Part shown: positions 1 through 10,919 of the stretch, piece by piece
How positions within the stretch are numbered: the stretch's first letter is position 1
Layout: every line of letters starts with the position of its first letter
From: Trichostrongylus colubriformis
Lineage: Eukaryota; Nematoda; Chromadorea; Rhabditida; Trichostrongylidae
Assembly: GCA_963978905.1 (NCBI GenBank)
Contig: OZ022258.1
Coordinates: 40,842,591-40,906,590, forward strand
Direction of reading: 5' to 3'
Length of the DNA: 64,000 nucleotides
Notes under the pieces: generated by a model
What the model was told of the DNA's origin: nothing
Databases searched by the model: none
Seen by the model: the letters and a program-made list of their open reading frames with translations, nothing else
Program-made: the position numbers and the translations under genes

Positions 1-800
1 GCAAGGTTCTTCGTGATCATTATTATTGACAAAAACTTTCTCAAACACATCCGCAAAGACTTCGGCTTTATCAGTATCCGATACCGCTACGGACCCATCT
101 GTTTTACATAAGGCTGGTATCCTTACTTTAGAAAATTTTTTAGAGCTGATGTATCTGAAAAGAGCCAGCATATTCCCGTTTTCAATGATTTTATTTTCAA
201 CGTGGCAGTGGAACTTGTACATCTTTTTCTCGAATCTATCCGCAACCTTTTTGTATAAACGCCAGTCCTCTGGCAATTGAGACAACACTGCCGTCTTGTA
301 TGCTTTCACTTTCTTGTCAAAAAGGAGTTGAAGAAACGCGGAATAAAAGTAACACTACTCCCGACCCTACGAAAGGGGACATACCTATCAATACACTCCT
401 TTAGCACAAACAGTAATAATTCATACATATCATTAACATTGAGGCCGGCGAAAGATGCATACCAGTCAATAGAGTCTAGATAGGAACAGATGAGGTTGAA
501 ATTGGCTTTCTTGTAATCCCGCCTGAGTGTTTCCCTCCTCACTAAATTAGGCATCTTAATGCAGAACTCAATGCTGGCGTGGTCACTGGATCCTATTGGA
601 GTACCCACCTTGACCCCACTGACAAATGATCGTTCGTTGCAAAATAGCAGGTCTAATATGCTGCCACCCCTTGTACCCAAGTGCACCAATTGATGAAAGC
701 CATTATTCATCACCAGGTCAACAAATTTTCGAGAGACCCCAAGCCCTGTGAGTTCAGATGCAACCCAATCTATACATACAGATCGTAGTGGGTCGGGCTA
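1..800 (-). mobile_element. CR1-like non-LTR retrotransposon (LINE) ORF2 fragment
   Basis: Read on the minus strand, the stretch encodes the end of an apurinic-type endonuclease domain (motifs GGSILDLLF and then GSSDHASIEF, the C-terminal Asp-His signature) followed by the linker leading into reverse transcriptase (YKKVADRFEKKMYKF, then ALCKTDGSVAVSDTDKAEVF). The upstream frame stays open from about 790 (DWVASELTGLGVSRKF). A frameshift lies near 305-330, because the endonuclease frame hits TGA at 306-308 while the linker continues in another frame, and a TAG lies near 810. The catalytic RT would lie left of the window. It is a dead or 5'-truncated copy on the same strand as the PP1 paralog, probably inside or just beyond that gene's fourth intron. 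CR1/L3-type clade is my reading of motif spacing. Confidence 0.75.
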
Positions 801-1038
801 CGCTGCACTTTTGCGCTTAATGAAGGCGTTCCTTGCTTTACCTTGAACATTCTATCGATAGTATCGACACAGTGGAGGACAGCACTACTGACAAAACTCA
901 TGGATTAAAACAAGTAGAGCGAGAGTACATTATCATGTACGTGACTGAGATGCACTTTCAGCACGAAAGGAGAGAAACTTCACCAACCACGGAGACGCTG
1001 ACACCTTCCAGAGATGTGAAACCGCTGTGAAAACTCAC

Positions 1039-1150
1039 ATTCGTCATGAAATCCGTAGATTCGATTTAAATTCGCCACTTCATGATTACCACGTAACAGG
1101 AAGAAGTTATTCGGATATTTGATTTTGTAGCACAACAACAGTACGATCGT
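1039..1150 (-). CDS. PP1 paralog exon 4
   Basis: Acceptor GTTCCAG, donor GTGAGT splitting the Cys codon of GFHDEC. Carries FFLLRGNHE, the third motif. It is 112 bases, identical in length and phase to exon 4 of the gsp-1-like gene. Confidence 0.92.
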
Positions 1151-4100
1151 CTGGAACACGATAGATAGATAAGAGCGCTCATGAATCCACAGAAGAATCA
1201 TAGGCTGAATTTATCGGATTGCTGACTTCTTCGAGACACATACGCATGACTTCATCTTCTGCCAGCACATCAATCGACTATCTAGTACATGCGATGGCGG
1301 TCAAAAATCTAAGGGATTTGGGATATTAACCCTAACCTCGTTCGAAGTTCACATATCTCGACCACAGTTATCTTGAAGGCACTTGTTACTCGGGGAAACA
1401 AGGTTTCTTAGCTGAGAAGGGTGGAGGTTGGAATATTTGTTTGCCTGAAAACTCTCAAAATGACTAAACCTTCAAAGAAATTCATTCAGCCATAGAAACC
1501 CAGAAAAAGAAACCCAATGAAACGAGCAGGAGTGCAGCATTGAGACACAGAGTTGGTCATTTTCACAGTTTTTCCTTGAACAAAATATTCATCCTCTACC
1601 CTACACCTTACTCAGCTGAGATGCTTTATTCCACTGGATAATAGTATTCCTCAAAACACAAGAAATGAATGGGTTATGTAAACGCCGACGAAAGTTATGG
1701 TCAAAATCCAAAGCCACATATATTTTTGACCGCCGCTATCCTAACATTTTGCACCTTCATCCTTTTATCCATCAACGTCTTCATCCACTTACTTCCTTGC
1801 TACTTGTCAGTCAAAGAATAAAGTATAAAGTTTCTGGCGGTAATCAATCCTTTGTTGGGATGTGCCGCGCATTCTAGTTCCACTCAGAATCGTGATGACA
1901 GATGAATGCAATTTGGCCTATACAATGAATTGCGCGAGCCAGCCGATGTACAAGTCAGTGCCTTTATCCACCCAGACGAGTGTGATAATAATTACCGAAT
2001 ACGGAGGAATGGAAGACTAGGTTGGCCAGGACGGACATTGATGCGGAATTCGATAGCCGCACCGTGAGAGTGGAAGTACGCGCCAGCTGTCACTACACTA
2101 GTTATCTGTCAGCATAGGGGATTCATACCTATATGGGCCCTGGCAAAATTCGGCAAAATACCATGCTCGTGGCAGTGCCGCCTCTGCCATTATAGCCCCT
2201 CTTCTTATACCAGGAGTTGAATCGAATAAACTTCCGTCTTTCGCCGTTTACTAGTCCCTCGAATCACAATCCTATTCAGCTGGATGCATGGCGCAGTAGA
2301 CCGTGGCAGTCCTGCAGTCCTGAGTTTACCCATTTTTCTCGAGCAACCTCTTATCTGTCTAGTACCCACTTCATGAGAACCCTACTGATAGCTTCGGTTC
2401 TTCAGGTACAGTCACCCCGGGTGAGGCTACTTACGCCAGAAAATCGCGTGGCCGCCCGCTGCGAGCGCCGCGGCGGGGTCAGTGGCAGGGCATGGCAGCC
2501 TTCAAGGGAGGCAGTGTGGCATGGGTGGAGAAGGCAGGGTGGCATGGGTGCAGGAGGCAGTGTAGCATAGGTGGAAGTGCAGAGGTGACGCAGCCACGTT
2601 CTGCCGGGCTACCATGGGCAATCGATTCGGCAAGTCGTACTGGTGCCGCCGCGAGTGCGACGCCGCGAAGCGATTTTCTGTCGCAAGTAGCCCCACCCCA
2701 GTAACTGCTACTGCCCCGGGTATCCGCAACTTTCCTTCGGATTGAAACCGAACTACAACCCATGAAATACATCTGTGGCCGTTTGATCATGGCTTGAAAT
2801 AATTTTGTTGAGAAGAAATAAGGATACGTGGTCGATGCAAGCTCCTTCCATCAATTTTTGATGACGGCACCATGGATGTATCCATCATCCACGCAAACTC
2901 TGTTATTTACCTCCATGAGCAATCAGTATCGTTATGCATTTCATCCTGATGCGCATTAAGAAACTAAAGGAGTACGCAACCAAGTAGGTCTCACGGTAGG
3001 TCGTTACCTGATAACTGTGGCTCATGTAAAAGCTATTATAACCAATGTCTCAAAAGAGACATAAAAGTTAAGTGTACTCAACCGTCCTCCTATGAACATC
3101 TTCCATGCTCCTTTGGTTCCGTATTCCAAATTAAAAATTTCATGTTCGTCCCGATTCTCCAAGTGTTGCCTGGATAGATTTGCTTCTCGACGTACTAGTT
3201 TTCATGCACACTTATGGAAGGTGTAATAATGGAAACCGGCTCGGACAGCAGCCCGCCTTAGATTACTCGCATCAAATTCGCTTCCCATAACCCCATTTCT
3301 GCGTCCACTACAATGGGCGCGAATTTTCACACTCACCCGACGTTAATGTCAAGAATTGGCAGTGTTCCAGCTGAGATTCCGATACATACGAGCGCAGACA
3401 AGAAGATTGATGGCGCTAGAAAGTAGCTCACCTCGATGCTCTTCGGTCCCCTGTCCACATAATCGCCAAGAAAGAGGTAATTAGACTCAGGAGGAAAGCC
3501 GGCCAATGTGAACAAACGTAGTAGATCATTAAATTGTCCGTGAATGTCTCCTGAAATAGAAAGTGACGTCACTTGGAATTGAAAGTTGCCGTTCCGAATT
3601 CGAAATTTTCGTCGCCCATCAATCATAGGCAAGCGTTGGATTAGTCGTATGCCGAAAATGGAATGCTGCATTTGCAGTGAAAGTGGTGCCTACCGAGGAA
3701 CTCCAAGTGTTTTGCTTTGACAACTGCCAAGTGAATCCAAAAGCTCCGAATCGAGCTAGAACGATGCTCCGAGCGACGAGAAAGCTGTGGGGCACTAAGG
3801 AGTACTGAAAACCCGAAAACGGGGATCTAACTGACCTGCAATCTTCAGTGGCGGCTCCAATTCAAGTAGCATCGGTTGATGAAGGAATATCTGCCTAGCT
3901 AGCATACATATCATCCTAATCTCGTTCTCTGATACTTCAATACTCTTCTGCCACGGTTTCACCTGAATGACGTCAAATAGCCGTGGTTGGTCCAGCGCCA
4001 GGGGGTCATGCTGGTTAAGAGATCCCAAGTGTAACTGGCATTTTGGGGTGGAGTTAAGGGAAGGGGGCGTATTTGAGGTACACCGGTCGAGGATCATTTG

Positions 4101-4577
4101 GCTAGCACTGCTTTTGGAGTCAGTAGTGGAGGCAAGGTAGCAGTGCAGAATGATTATCGATCGATGAAGTTTTTGAGTTCCACAGTCGCAGTCACGCGCT
4201 TGTCGAACATTACTGACCGACTTGATAAGAAATTCTTTTGGCCAGAGTTATTTCCAATTAAAAATATTTCAAAAGCATGCCGGACAAAATTGCGCGTTTC
4301 CCATGCAAGAGGATGGTATGCTATAATTGGAAGTACTGTGGTTTATTCCATCTGGGCGTATTGCATGTTGATAGCGAGGTCACCGTGGTGAATGGATCAT
4401 TGGATAAAAGCGACGTTCCAAAAGCATATGCGTGAGTTCGAGTTCGTGTATCTCACAGTTCGGCATATTAAGCCATCAAGATTTAGCAGTCATTATAATG
4501 CATACCTGAACCAGAGTGCTAATTACTTTGTTCAGGTCCAAATCACCATAGTGCACTGATTTCCGTCGCATCACCAT
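1039..4577 (-). CDS. Divergent PP1-type Ser/Thr protein phosphatase catalytic subunit, 5' part (exons 1-4)
   Basis: Exons: 4577-4506, 3962-3836, 3550-3432, 1150-1039, all with GT donors and AG acceptors and matching phases; about 143 residues plus a split codon. Order: N-terminal helix ([13 protein letters not shown]), the segment ending [11 protein letters not shown], metal site GDIHGQ, GDYVDRG, and RGNHE. The Asp, His, Asp, Arg, Asn and His residues equivalent to PP1 D64, H66, D92, R96, N124 and H125 are present. It departs from canonical PP1 by a shorter, different stretch after helix 1 ([10 protein letters not shown]), AG instead of CG before [14 protein letters not shown] for FEYGGFPPE, and Val for the Cys after GNHE. 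Introns 2-4 coincide with those of the gsp-1-like gene at 39-56 kb. Two in-frame ATGs (4577, 4571) could start it. The C-terminal half (HGG, RAHQ, SAPNY) is not in the window, so it is either cut by the edge or a pseudogene. Confidence 0.85.
1815..2095 (-). repeat. Dispersed ~270 bp repeat, tRNA-like (SINE-like), copy 1
   Basis: One of three related copies (others at 10346-10612 and 60133-60402), sharing blocks such as CATTCTAGTTCCA and GATGCGGAATTCGAT. On the minus strand the end carries a T-arm-like stretch (GGTGCGGCTATCGAATTCCG) downstream of a box A-like motif, suggesting derivation from a tRNA. It lies in intron 3 of the PP1 paralog. Confidence 0.55.
2419..2699. repeat. GC-rich inverted-repeat element (MITE)
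   Basis: The ends are inverted repeats: left GGCTACTTACGCCAGAAAAT with GCGTGGCCGC, right GCCGCGAAGCGATTTTCTG followed by CGCAAGTAGCC. The interior holds tandem repeats of a GGCATGGGTGGAG-like unit. The same end motif (TTTTCGC..CGGCG) recurs at 26654-26873. It lies in intron 3 of the PP1 paralog; ORFs over it are composition artefacts. Confidence 0.6.
2700..3431. other. Rest of intron 3 of the PP1 paralog
   Basis: I see no exon or recognisable repeat here. The stretch 1151-1814, on the other side of the two repeats, is equally featureless. Confidence 0.5.
3432..3550 (-). CDS. PP1 paralog exon 3
   Basis: Acceptor TATTTCAG, donor GTGAGC. Carries GDIHGQ and FLGDYVDRG, the first two metallophosphoesterase motifs. 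It is 119 bases long, exactly the length of the matching gsp-1-like exon. Confidence 0.93.
3836..3962 (-). CDS. PP1 paralog exon 2
   Basis: Acceptor ATTCAG, then 42 codons plus one base (VKPWQKS to PPLKIA), donor GTCAGT. Matches the PP1 region around EAEIRALC and [13 protein letters not shown]. Confidence 0.85.
4506..4577 (-). CDS. PP1 paralog exon 1
   Basis: Codes for 24 residues from the first ATG, including the [13 protein letters not shown] helix typical of PP1 N-termini. It ends CAG before donor GTATGC in phase 0; the gsp-1-like gene has this first intron one base further on (phase 1). Confidence 0.75.
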
Positions 4578-4594
4578 TGTTGAGTGCGAAGCAG

Positions 4595-4615
4595 CTGAAC
4601 AGAATAAATTTTTTG
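4595..4615 (-). other. Candidate SL trans-splice acceptor of the PP1 paralog
   Basis: On the minus strand a T-rich tract ending TTTATTCTGTTCAG lies 18 bases before the first ATG, with A/T-rich sequence before it. Nematode mRNAs are often capped by spliced-leader addition at such sites. It could also be an ordinary acceptor joining a 5' noncoding exon. Confidence 0.4.
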
Positions 4616-7560
4616 AAAAGCACGTAGTGTGCGTCATAGACTAGGAACGAACGAGTGAATCATAGAGGAATCTGGAGCACGTGGTGGTGGTATCCAAGAA
4701 CAACCACGAATCGAAATAGAAAAACAGGAAAAATTGGAATGGAATTCCTCGACGAGCACAGGAGAATTGCGAAATCGTTTTATCAGGAAAAAAAAAGTTG
4801 AGGTCACTTATCGTCTATGATTTTCGCTTCCCACAATCACATAAGGTGGGAAAACCTTTCCCTTTCAATGCCTTAGTTTCCTTATGCATTCAATTTTTAA
4901 TAGTGGAACATCGCAGCTTGATTTGATTGAGTGGCTTTCGTAGGTAAAAAAGGGGTTATACCGCAGTATCGAAGAAGTCTACTTTTGCGGTAGCATAAAA
5001 AGCTATGGGTAGATTGACCATGTGATGCACCATGTGACAAGCAAAACTTTCATGAGAAAGAATTCTTTTTCTTTTTTCTTTTGAGTTACTTCCTTTGAAA
5101 ATCTTCGAAATTGAAGGCACTGAGTACGCCAATCGGAAACAACGGTAGAAAGTGGCTCGCGGTGCCGCACTGAAAAGCCGAAATAACAGTCAGCACTCAT
5201 CAAATTTGCCCCTTTTATTGTCCTTCTTTAAGATGGACGAGTTCTACGGCTGTATATCACTGGCATATCAAATGGAGCTATATGGATCCGTGATACGCGG
5301 CAGCGATACTCTGCGCCATAAAAGGCAGAGCAAGTAGCAAGCGTTTTGGTAAAAATAAATTAGAAAAAAACTCTTCAAAAGTTGCTCCTGGCATGCCTTT
5401 TACGGCGACGAAGGGCGTCTTACAACTTTTTCCTGGGCACTTAGTCCTTCTGTGATATTCTGAGTGGGTGCTATCGCAATGAGGGGGGTGGGGGAGCATC
5501 TCACTACTTGACCCTATTTTTACCTAACGATAAGCCAAGAAGGGGAAAGAAGCCCCTCCCTTTCTCCTTTGAGGCTAAAGCAAAAATAATCGCTTGAATG
5601 TGCAGAAATACCCCACCAAAATCCTTCAGAAGTACTCAAGCGTGAAACTTTTTGTGAGATTGAGTGTATTCAACCACGCATTATCGTTGACTTATTATGG
5701 CATATTCCTTGAAAAGTCATTTATGGTACTTGCTACCTCGAACCATGAATTCTAGGCATCTTAACTGAGATGGGTTAACCACTGAAAAGCAATAGTCACC
5801 GATGATCCTGCACGTGTTTGCTGTGATATAGGGTCCGCTCGGTAATCCATCATTCAGATCGCTCAGATCTCTGGTTTATCTGGGAGAATAAGCTCATATT
5901 TGTTAACTACCATTTCAAGTTATTGTTCAGACAAAAAATTCTTTCCACTGCCTTTGTTGTCTTGACGGAAGCCTCATATGTAATGCATCCTGGGGGATCT
6001 ATCAACGCCTGAAAATAAAATATCCGGTTAGCGATTACATTCTTTCTACGAATCTTGCTTTGTGTTTTTTTACATCTCTACTATTGCACCATTTCCCGCC
6101 ATCTTTTTTATCGCCGTTCACAAAAATTATGAGCACTACACTGCATTTATTCCGCTAATCTGACGGCATTCTTTAGCAAAACAACGAAGAACGCAAATGG
6201 CCAAACAAGGAATTTGCAATGTTCAAAATTCCACATGAATTTAAAGGGTACCAATTAGGTGGCATGAGCAGCTGAAACGTATCTTTCAAACAGAAACAAT
6301 GAGAATTGCAATATGCGATGGAAGAAGGTAGTGGAGGTGCCGAACGTTGCGTTAGCGAAGAAAAAAACTGAAAGTAATCTGTGAAAACCCTAAAATTGTG
6401 ACAGTTTGATGCGATGAGCCCTTTGTTCTGTCGATGGTCGAGTTCACTGATGTGTCGCAGTATCTTCACATCAGCTACTATATTTGGAAGTGACACACGT
6501 AAAATGAAAACGTATGGAGGACATGGAATGGAAAGGTTGTTGGGCCGAGTTGCCTGCCTCTCCAATACGCTCCACCCGAAACAAAGATTGACGCCGCCCC
6601 TGAAAATTCAGCCACACCTCAGACAAAATACACTTTTTCAATGGTACCTTTTTCCTTTACTTTCAATGGAACACTTTCTGTGAGAAGAAAAGAAAGGCAT
6701 TTTAGCACGTGGTATTTCTAACAATGCAAACCTGTACCACGATTATTCAAGAGGAAAACCTAATGACGCATTTTATTTAGAAAAAAAATATGATTCATTC
6801 ATAAAATGCACTCCATCACATTAGAAAATCGCCTTTTCAGGAGGCCAAAGAACGAATGTGAGCGATTCGCATGCAAATGGTCGAAGAAAATGATTAACGT
6901 AGCGGGGTCCACAGTAATCGCTGGTCGAGAACCCTGTTCGGTTCGCTTTCAGACAAAGGTCAAAGTAACATAAAGCGTTCGCATCTTTGGGCTCGTCTGG
7001 GCTGTTGTTACAAAGTGATGAGACTAGAGGAATGCGCAGAAACTCATGGACCCCAGGGACCGCATGAGTGAATGCTCAGCATAGGGTTTAAAAAGGTCAA
7101 GAGTGGCTCATTCATCCTTCCAAAAAAATTATTTTAAATCTTTTATAGCTTCCCCTGAACTCGAGTCACAAAATACGAGGCGCCATGTTTTTCATGATTG
7201 TAAAAAACATCCGGTCACTATTTTTCAAAGCAAACCCATTAGCCAGAATTTCGATGGGTGGAAGAAGTGATTTTTGGGAAACACTCTGATTTGGCAGAAA
7301 ATTGGTAACTACGGGTAGTTTAACAAGTAGAAAACGAGTATGGCACTCAAATAATGCGGAGCCGATTAACTACCATTACTGCTAAATTTTGAGCGACTTT
7401 AGTTATCCACCCTCCCCCCACCTCCGCTCGTCCCTTCCTCCATCTAATGTCTGCGCCTGTGGCGCGACCGCCACGCTGTTTAGCTTCAAAAGGATGTTGC
7501 ATACGTGATAGGCTGAATCATCCCTTGGTACAAGTTTCAGATAATTCGAAATTTTCTTCG
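4616..7560. other. Intergenic, nothing recognised
   Basis: Open frames here are short and overlap on both strands, with no family motif. No repeat with another copy in the window was noticed. Confidence 0.4.
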
Positions 7561-7584
7561 AGAACCATTTTTTCAACCCATCGA

Positions 7585-7620
7585 GATTCGAGCTGATGAG
7601 GTTGCTTTGGGTAAATAGTG
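7585..7620. repeat. Short motif shared with 44260-44292
   Basis: About 33 bases around GGTTGCTTTGGGTAAATAG recur at 44260-44292 with roughly five differences. On the minus strand both can be read as a similar peptide (IYPKQPH and IYLKQPH), so a relic of a repeated coding element is possible. No family recognised. Confidence 0.3.
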
Positions 7621-8956
7621 CCAATCCGAAGTGTTTGGATGACCACAATATCAAACTGAGGTGGTGCACCGGCGTCACTTCCACTAGCATTCCTCACGAC
7701 ACCTGGCGCGGACTCCATTATATGGTCCCGCTTTGAGATTCGGTATCAATGCTCACCCAGGCCAACTGAGCCTGCAACTCTCCGAAGTCGATGGATTGGT
7801 CTAAACTGGAGAACACAAATTCTAACTTTTTCATCGGTCAAACTGAATAAGTCTTTGGCCACATACAATGAAATAGCCACAACTATTCCATCATAAATCG
7901 GATGAAAAGCATGGCGCATCTCAGAAGGGGAGGTTACATCTGAGCCCTCATTCCTTCAAGTAACTGTAAGCAGTAAAAGTTTGTGAGAGTTCGAGGTTTT
8001 TCTCTCTCTCCGCGTATTGTAAGAAACAGCAAAAAAAAGAATTCCTATGCATGTATACTCCATTTCGAAACGCTTGATAGGGCGAGAGTGAGAGTGCGTG
8101 GCGGAGTGAGAGAGTTCGATACACTCTCACCCAAGTCCGTAGGCCACGTCTTATCAGGCGTTCCGAAATGGACCGATGGGCTAGTACTATTTGGACCATA
8201 AATTAGCGACCCATGAAGAATCGAATGGCGAAGGAGCAAGAAATTACTGATGCCTTACTCACTTTTTGCCCAAGCTTGATTACCTCTCGCAAACAAGCAA
8301 AAGCAGTAAGGCTAAAGCACGTCAAATGGAGGCTTCCTTCCAATTGGGAACTACCCATAAAAGAGGCTAAACAGCTGGGAGCAAGTGAATTGAGTAAATA
8401 ATGCAAAGTGCAATAAATGACGTGGGCGAAAAGTAATGCTGTGATGCTCACGCACGAACATGCATGCATTTGGCGGGTGGTAAGTCAGTGCCGTGACAAA
8501 CAGTGGGGAAAAATGATTATCTGCACCCCGACGACGAACCAGTTCTCTTAAAAAGAGCAGCGTTGAACGACAGAATTTTTGACGGCACAGCCAGCAAACG
8601 ATTTGTGTTGGGTAACAATGCGGCCGCACCTCCCTTACCACCCCCACCCACCCACACTGTCGATATTGTTAAATCTATAAATGTGTGCAATAACAAGAAG
8701 AAAGGGTGTGACACCAAAAGTCCCTGGTACGAATGACCAATTCTACTCGTGCTAAATGCTCGTTCCATCGCTAAAAACTCCCACAAATCGAAGTAAATTC
8801 AAAGTTTGGGAAAGTTCTTAATTTCCATAAAATGACACACTTATGTACAAGAAAATCCATTTCTAATAAGGAAACAGGGAGAGGTGAAACTGTGGCAAGC
8901 GGCTCATGTTAGCTTACACATGATAAAATTGCGGATCGATTCTTGTATTGGCTAAC
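7621..8956. other. Intergenic, nothing recognised
   Basis: Several short overlapping frames, none with recognisable protein features. Confidence 0.35.
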
Positions 8957-9120
8957 CAGTACCTATGGGAGAGATTGATGGGTTTTAAATTCATTTGCTT
9001 TTTCAGGAAACTGTGCTCCCTTCTTCCAAAGTGTCCATCAGTACCTATAGGAGAGATTGATGAGTTTTAAATTTATTTGCTTTTTTAGGAAACAGTGCTC
9101 TCTTCTTCCGAAGTAGAGCA
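8957..9120. repeat. 82 bp tandem duplication
   Basis: Two copies begin at the CAGTACCTATxGGAGAGATT motif (8957 and 9039) and differ at about ten positions. Each contains TTTTT(C/T)AGGAAAC, which resembles a splice acceptor, but no adjoining exon is evident. Confidence 0.7.
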
Positions 9121-9465
9121 GTCTCAATCAAGAGGCTCCGTGGGAACTCTACTTCGGTAGATAAAAATTTCATGAAAAATAAAAATGAAATAATCACTCG
9201 TAAGGTGCGGGGAATAAATTTTGAGTCAGTGACTGCCTTGAGGCCACCGAGTCTTCCATGCTCCATACTTTCTAAATGCTGAATTGATATCAGACAATTG
9301 GCGTCGAAAAGTGATAAATAAAAACAGAAGAAAGAAATAAAAATTGAAACAACAAATTAAAATACTGAGTAGATGGGCAGGGCCTAGCTATCAGTAGCTG
9401 CTGTTAGCATCCTATTTACTTGTTCATTCCAAATGCCACAGCAGTTCCAACTGTAAGTAGAGTGC

Positions 9466-9756
9466 ATGACACATATCGAAGATCAGTTGTTCAACACAAA
9501 CGATTTATTGTATGACGCAGCCCAGAATGTGATGTGCTACTTCCTCGCCTTCATACAGGCTGAGTGCGTTTTGCTGAAAGTCCAGAAATCTGGAACACTC
9601 GTTTTTCACCACTGTGAATGGTCACAGGCTGTTACTACCAGCCTCGATGTCATGCATGAGATTGCTTCCACTCCTTTTTCATGTGGTTATGAAGCCAGTC
9701 TTCAAAAAAAATCCGGAAATGACCAGGATTTGGAGTCATCATTCACCCTGCACTGA
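9466..9756 (+). CDS. Unidentified 96-codon open frame
   Basis: An ATG-initiated frame with balanced amino-acid composition (for example LLYDAAQNVMCYF and LDVMHEIASTPF). No domain, signal peptide or homolog is recognised, and no exon partners were found. The region has few long frames, so this one stands out slightly, but chance is the more likely explanation. Confidence 0.15.
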   Translation: MTHIEDQLFNTNDLLYDAAQNVMCYFLAFIQAECVLLKVQKSGTLVFHHCEWSQAVTTSLDVMHEIASTPFSCGYEASLQKKSGNDQDLESSFTLH

Positions 9757-10345
9757 ATTTTTTGAAACCTGTCGACTACAAAAAAAACCTTCCAATTCCT
9801 TGATGACGCGTATTGGTCCCTAAGCCTGACCTTAGCACTGACTGACCTATGGTAAACAACTTTCGACACAGCAATTAAAATTTTTAGTGGTAGAAAAACA
9901 GCTGCGTACCTCATGTGACACTATCGACAGTGAAATTCATTTTTCGAAAAACGGCAAAAACACCCTTCCCCTCTACCAGCTTACTCCCCGCTCTACCCGT
10001 ACCAGGCTACACAGATATGGAGTAGTACTCTCACCAATTCGCCCGAATCCATTCTTGATGCCATGAAGCTGTGATAAACCGAAAGTAATGAACGATAAAA
10101 GGATACAAAGAACGACGGATTTGGTGGCAAGTACTCAATTCGATACAGAAAAAATGGTTACATTTAGCTGGGCACTCCACCTTGATACGTGACAGTCGCT
10201 TCAGCTAGTGGGGCCTGGCCCGACTCTCGCGTTCGTTCTTGCCCGTATTTGGCTGTTTACTGTTTACCTACTGAGACATCTGAACGTTTCACTCCGAACC
10301 CGCCTTGTGATGCTCTGAAATCGCATCTACGGGTATGCTAAAGGG
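9757..10345. other. Intergenic, nothing recognised
   Basis: No coding or repeat signal seen. Confidence 0.35.
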
Positions 10346-10612
10346 TGAAGGATAAAGTTTCTGACGTCAATCCCTTGCTGAGATGCGCCGAGCATTTTAG
10401 TTCCATAAAGAATCGTTGTGGCGGGTGAATGAAATTTCAGTTATAGAATGACTTGTGCGGTCAGCCGATATGAAAAACAATGCTTCCGTCCTCCCAAATG
10501 AATCTGGTAGCGATTCACCTTCTTCGTAAGGGATGAAAGGCTTGGTTGGTATGGGCGGGCATTACCGCGAGATTTGATCCCTGCACCATGAGAGTGGGTG
10601 TGCACGCCACCT
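10346..10612 (-). repeat. Dispersed ~270 bp SINE-like repeat, copy 2
   Basis: Aligns along its length with the copies at 1815-2095 and 60133-60402 (ATTTTAGTTCCA, AGATTTGATCCCTGCACCAT). It is the most diverged of the three. The minus-strand end keeps a T-arm-like GGATCAAATCTCG. Confidence 0.5.
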
Positions 10613-10827
10613 GAATCACTGACAAGCGACGTTCACTAGTATATGGACGTAAATTATATCATTAAGTAAGTTTGTAGTAAAGGGATGACTAAAAAATGGA
10701 AGTGCAAGCATGTAATCTGAGATTCTTTGCCCCAGACATCATATTGATAAAGTAGTAATGATATAATATACGCAAGTATACTAGTAAAAAACAGATGTAT
10801 TAATAATATTATTAGCAAAAATTATTT

Positions 10828-10919
10828 GCACAGAGTATATGTGGATGAATGAATAAATAAATAGGTTGTGGAAGCACAGAGTATATGTGGATGAATGAAT
10901 AAATAAATAGGTTCAGATA
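10828..10919. repeat. 46 bp tandem duplication
   Basis: GCACAGAGTATATGTGGATG and the following A/T-rich GAATAAATAAATAGG block occur twice with a period of 46 bases and no obvious differences. Confidence 0.8.

Noticed and set aside
2217..2790. Four overlapping frames of 70-117 codons
   Set aside because: They coincide with a GC-rich MITE and its internal tandem repeats in an intron of the PP1 paralog.
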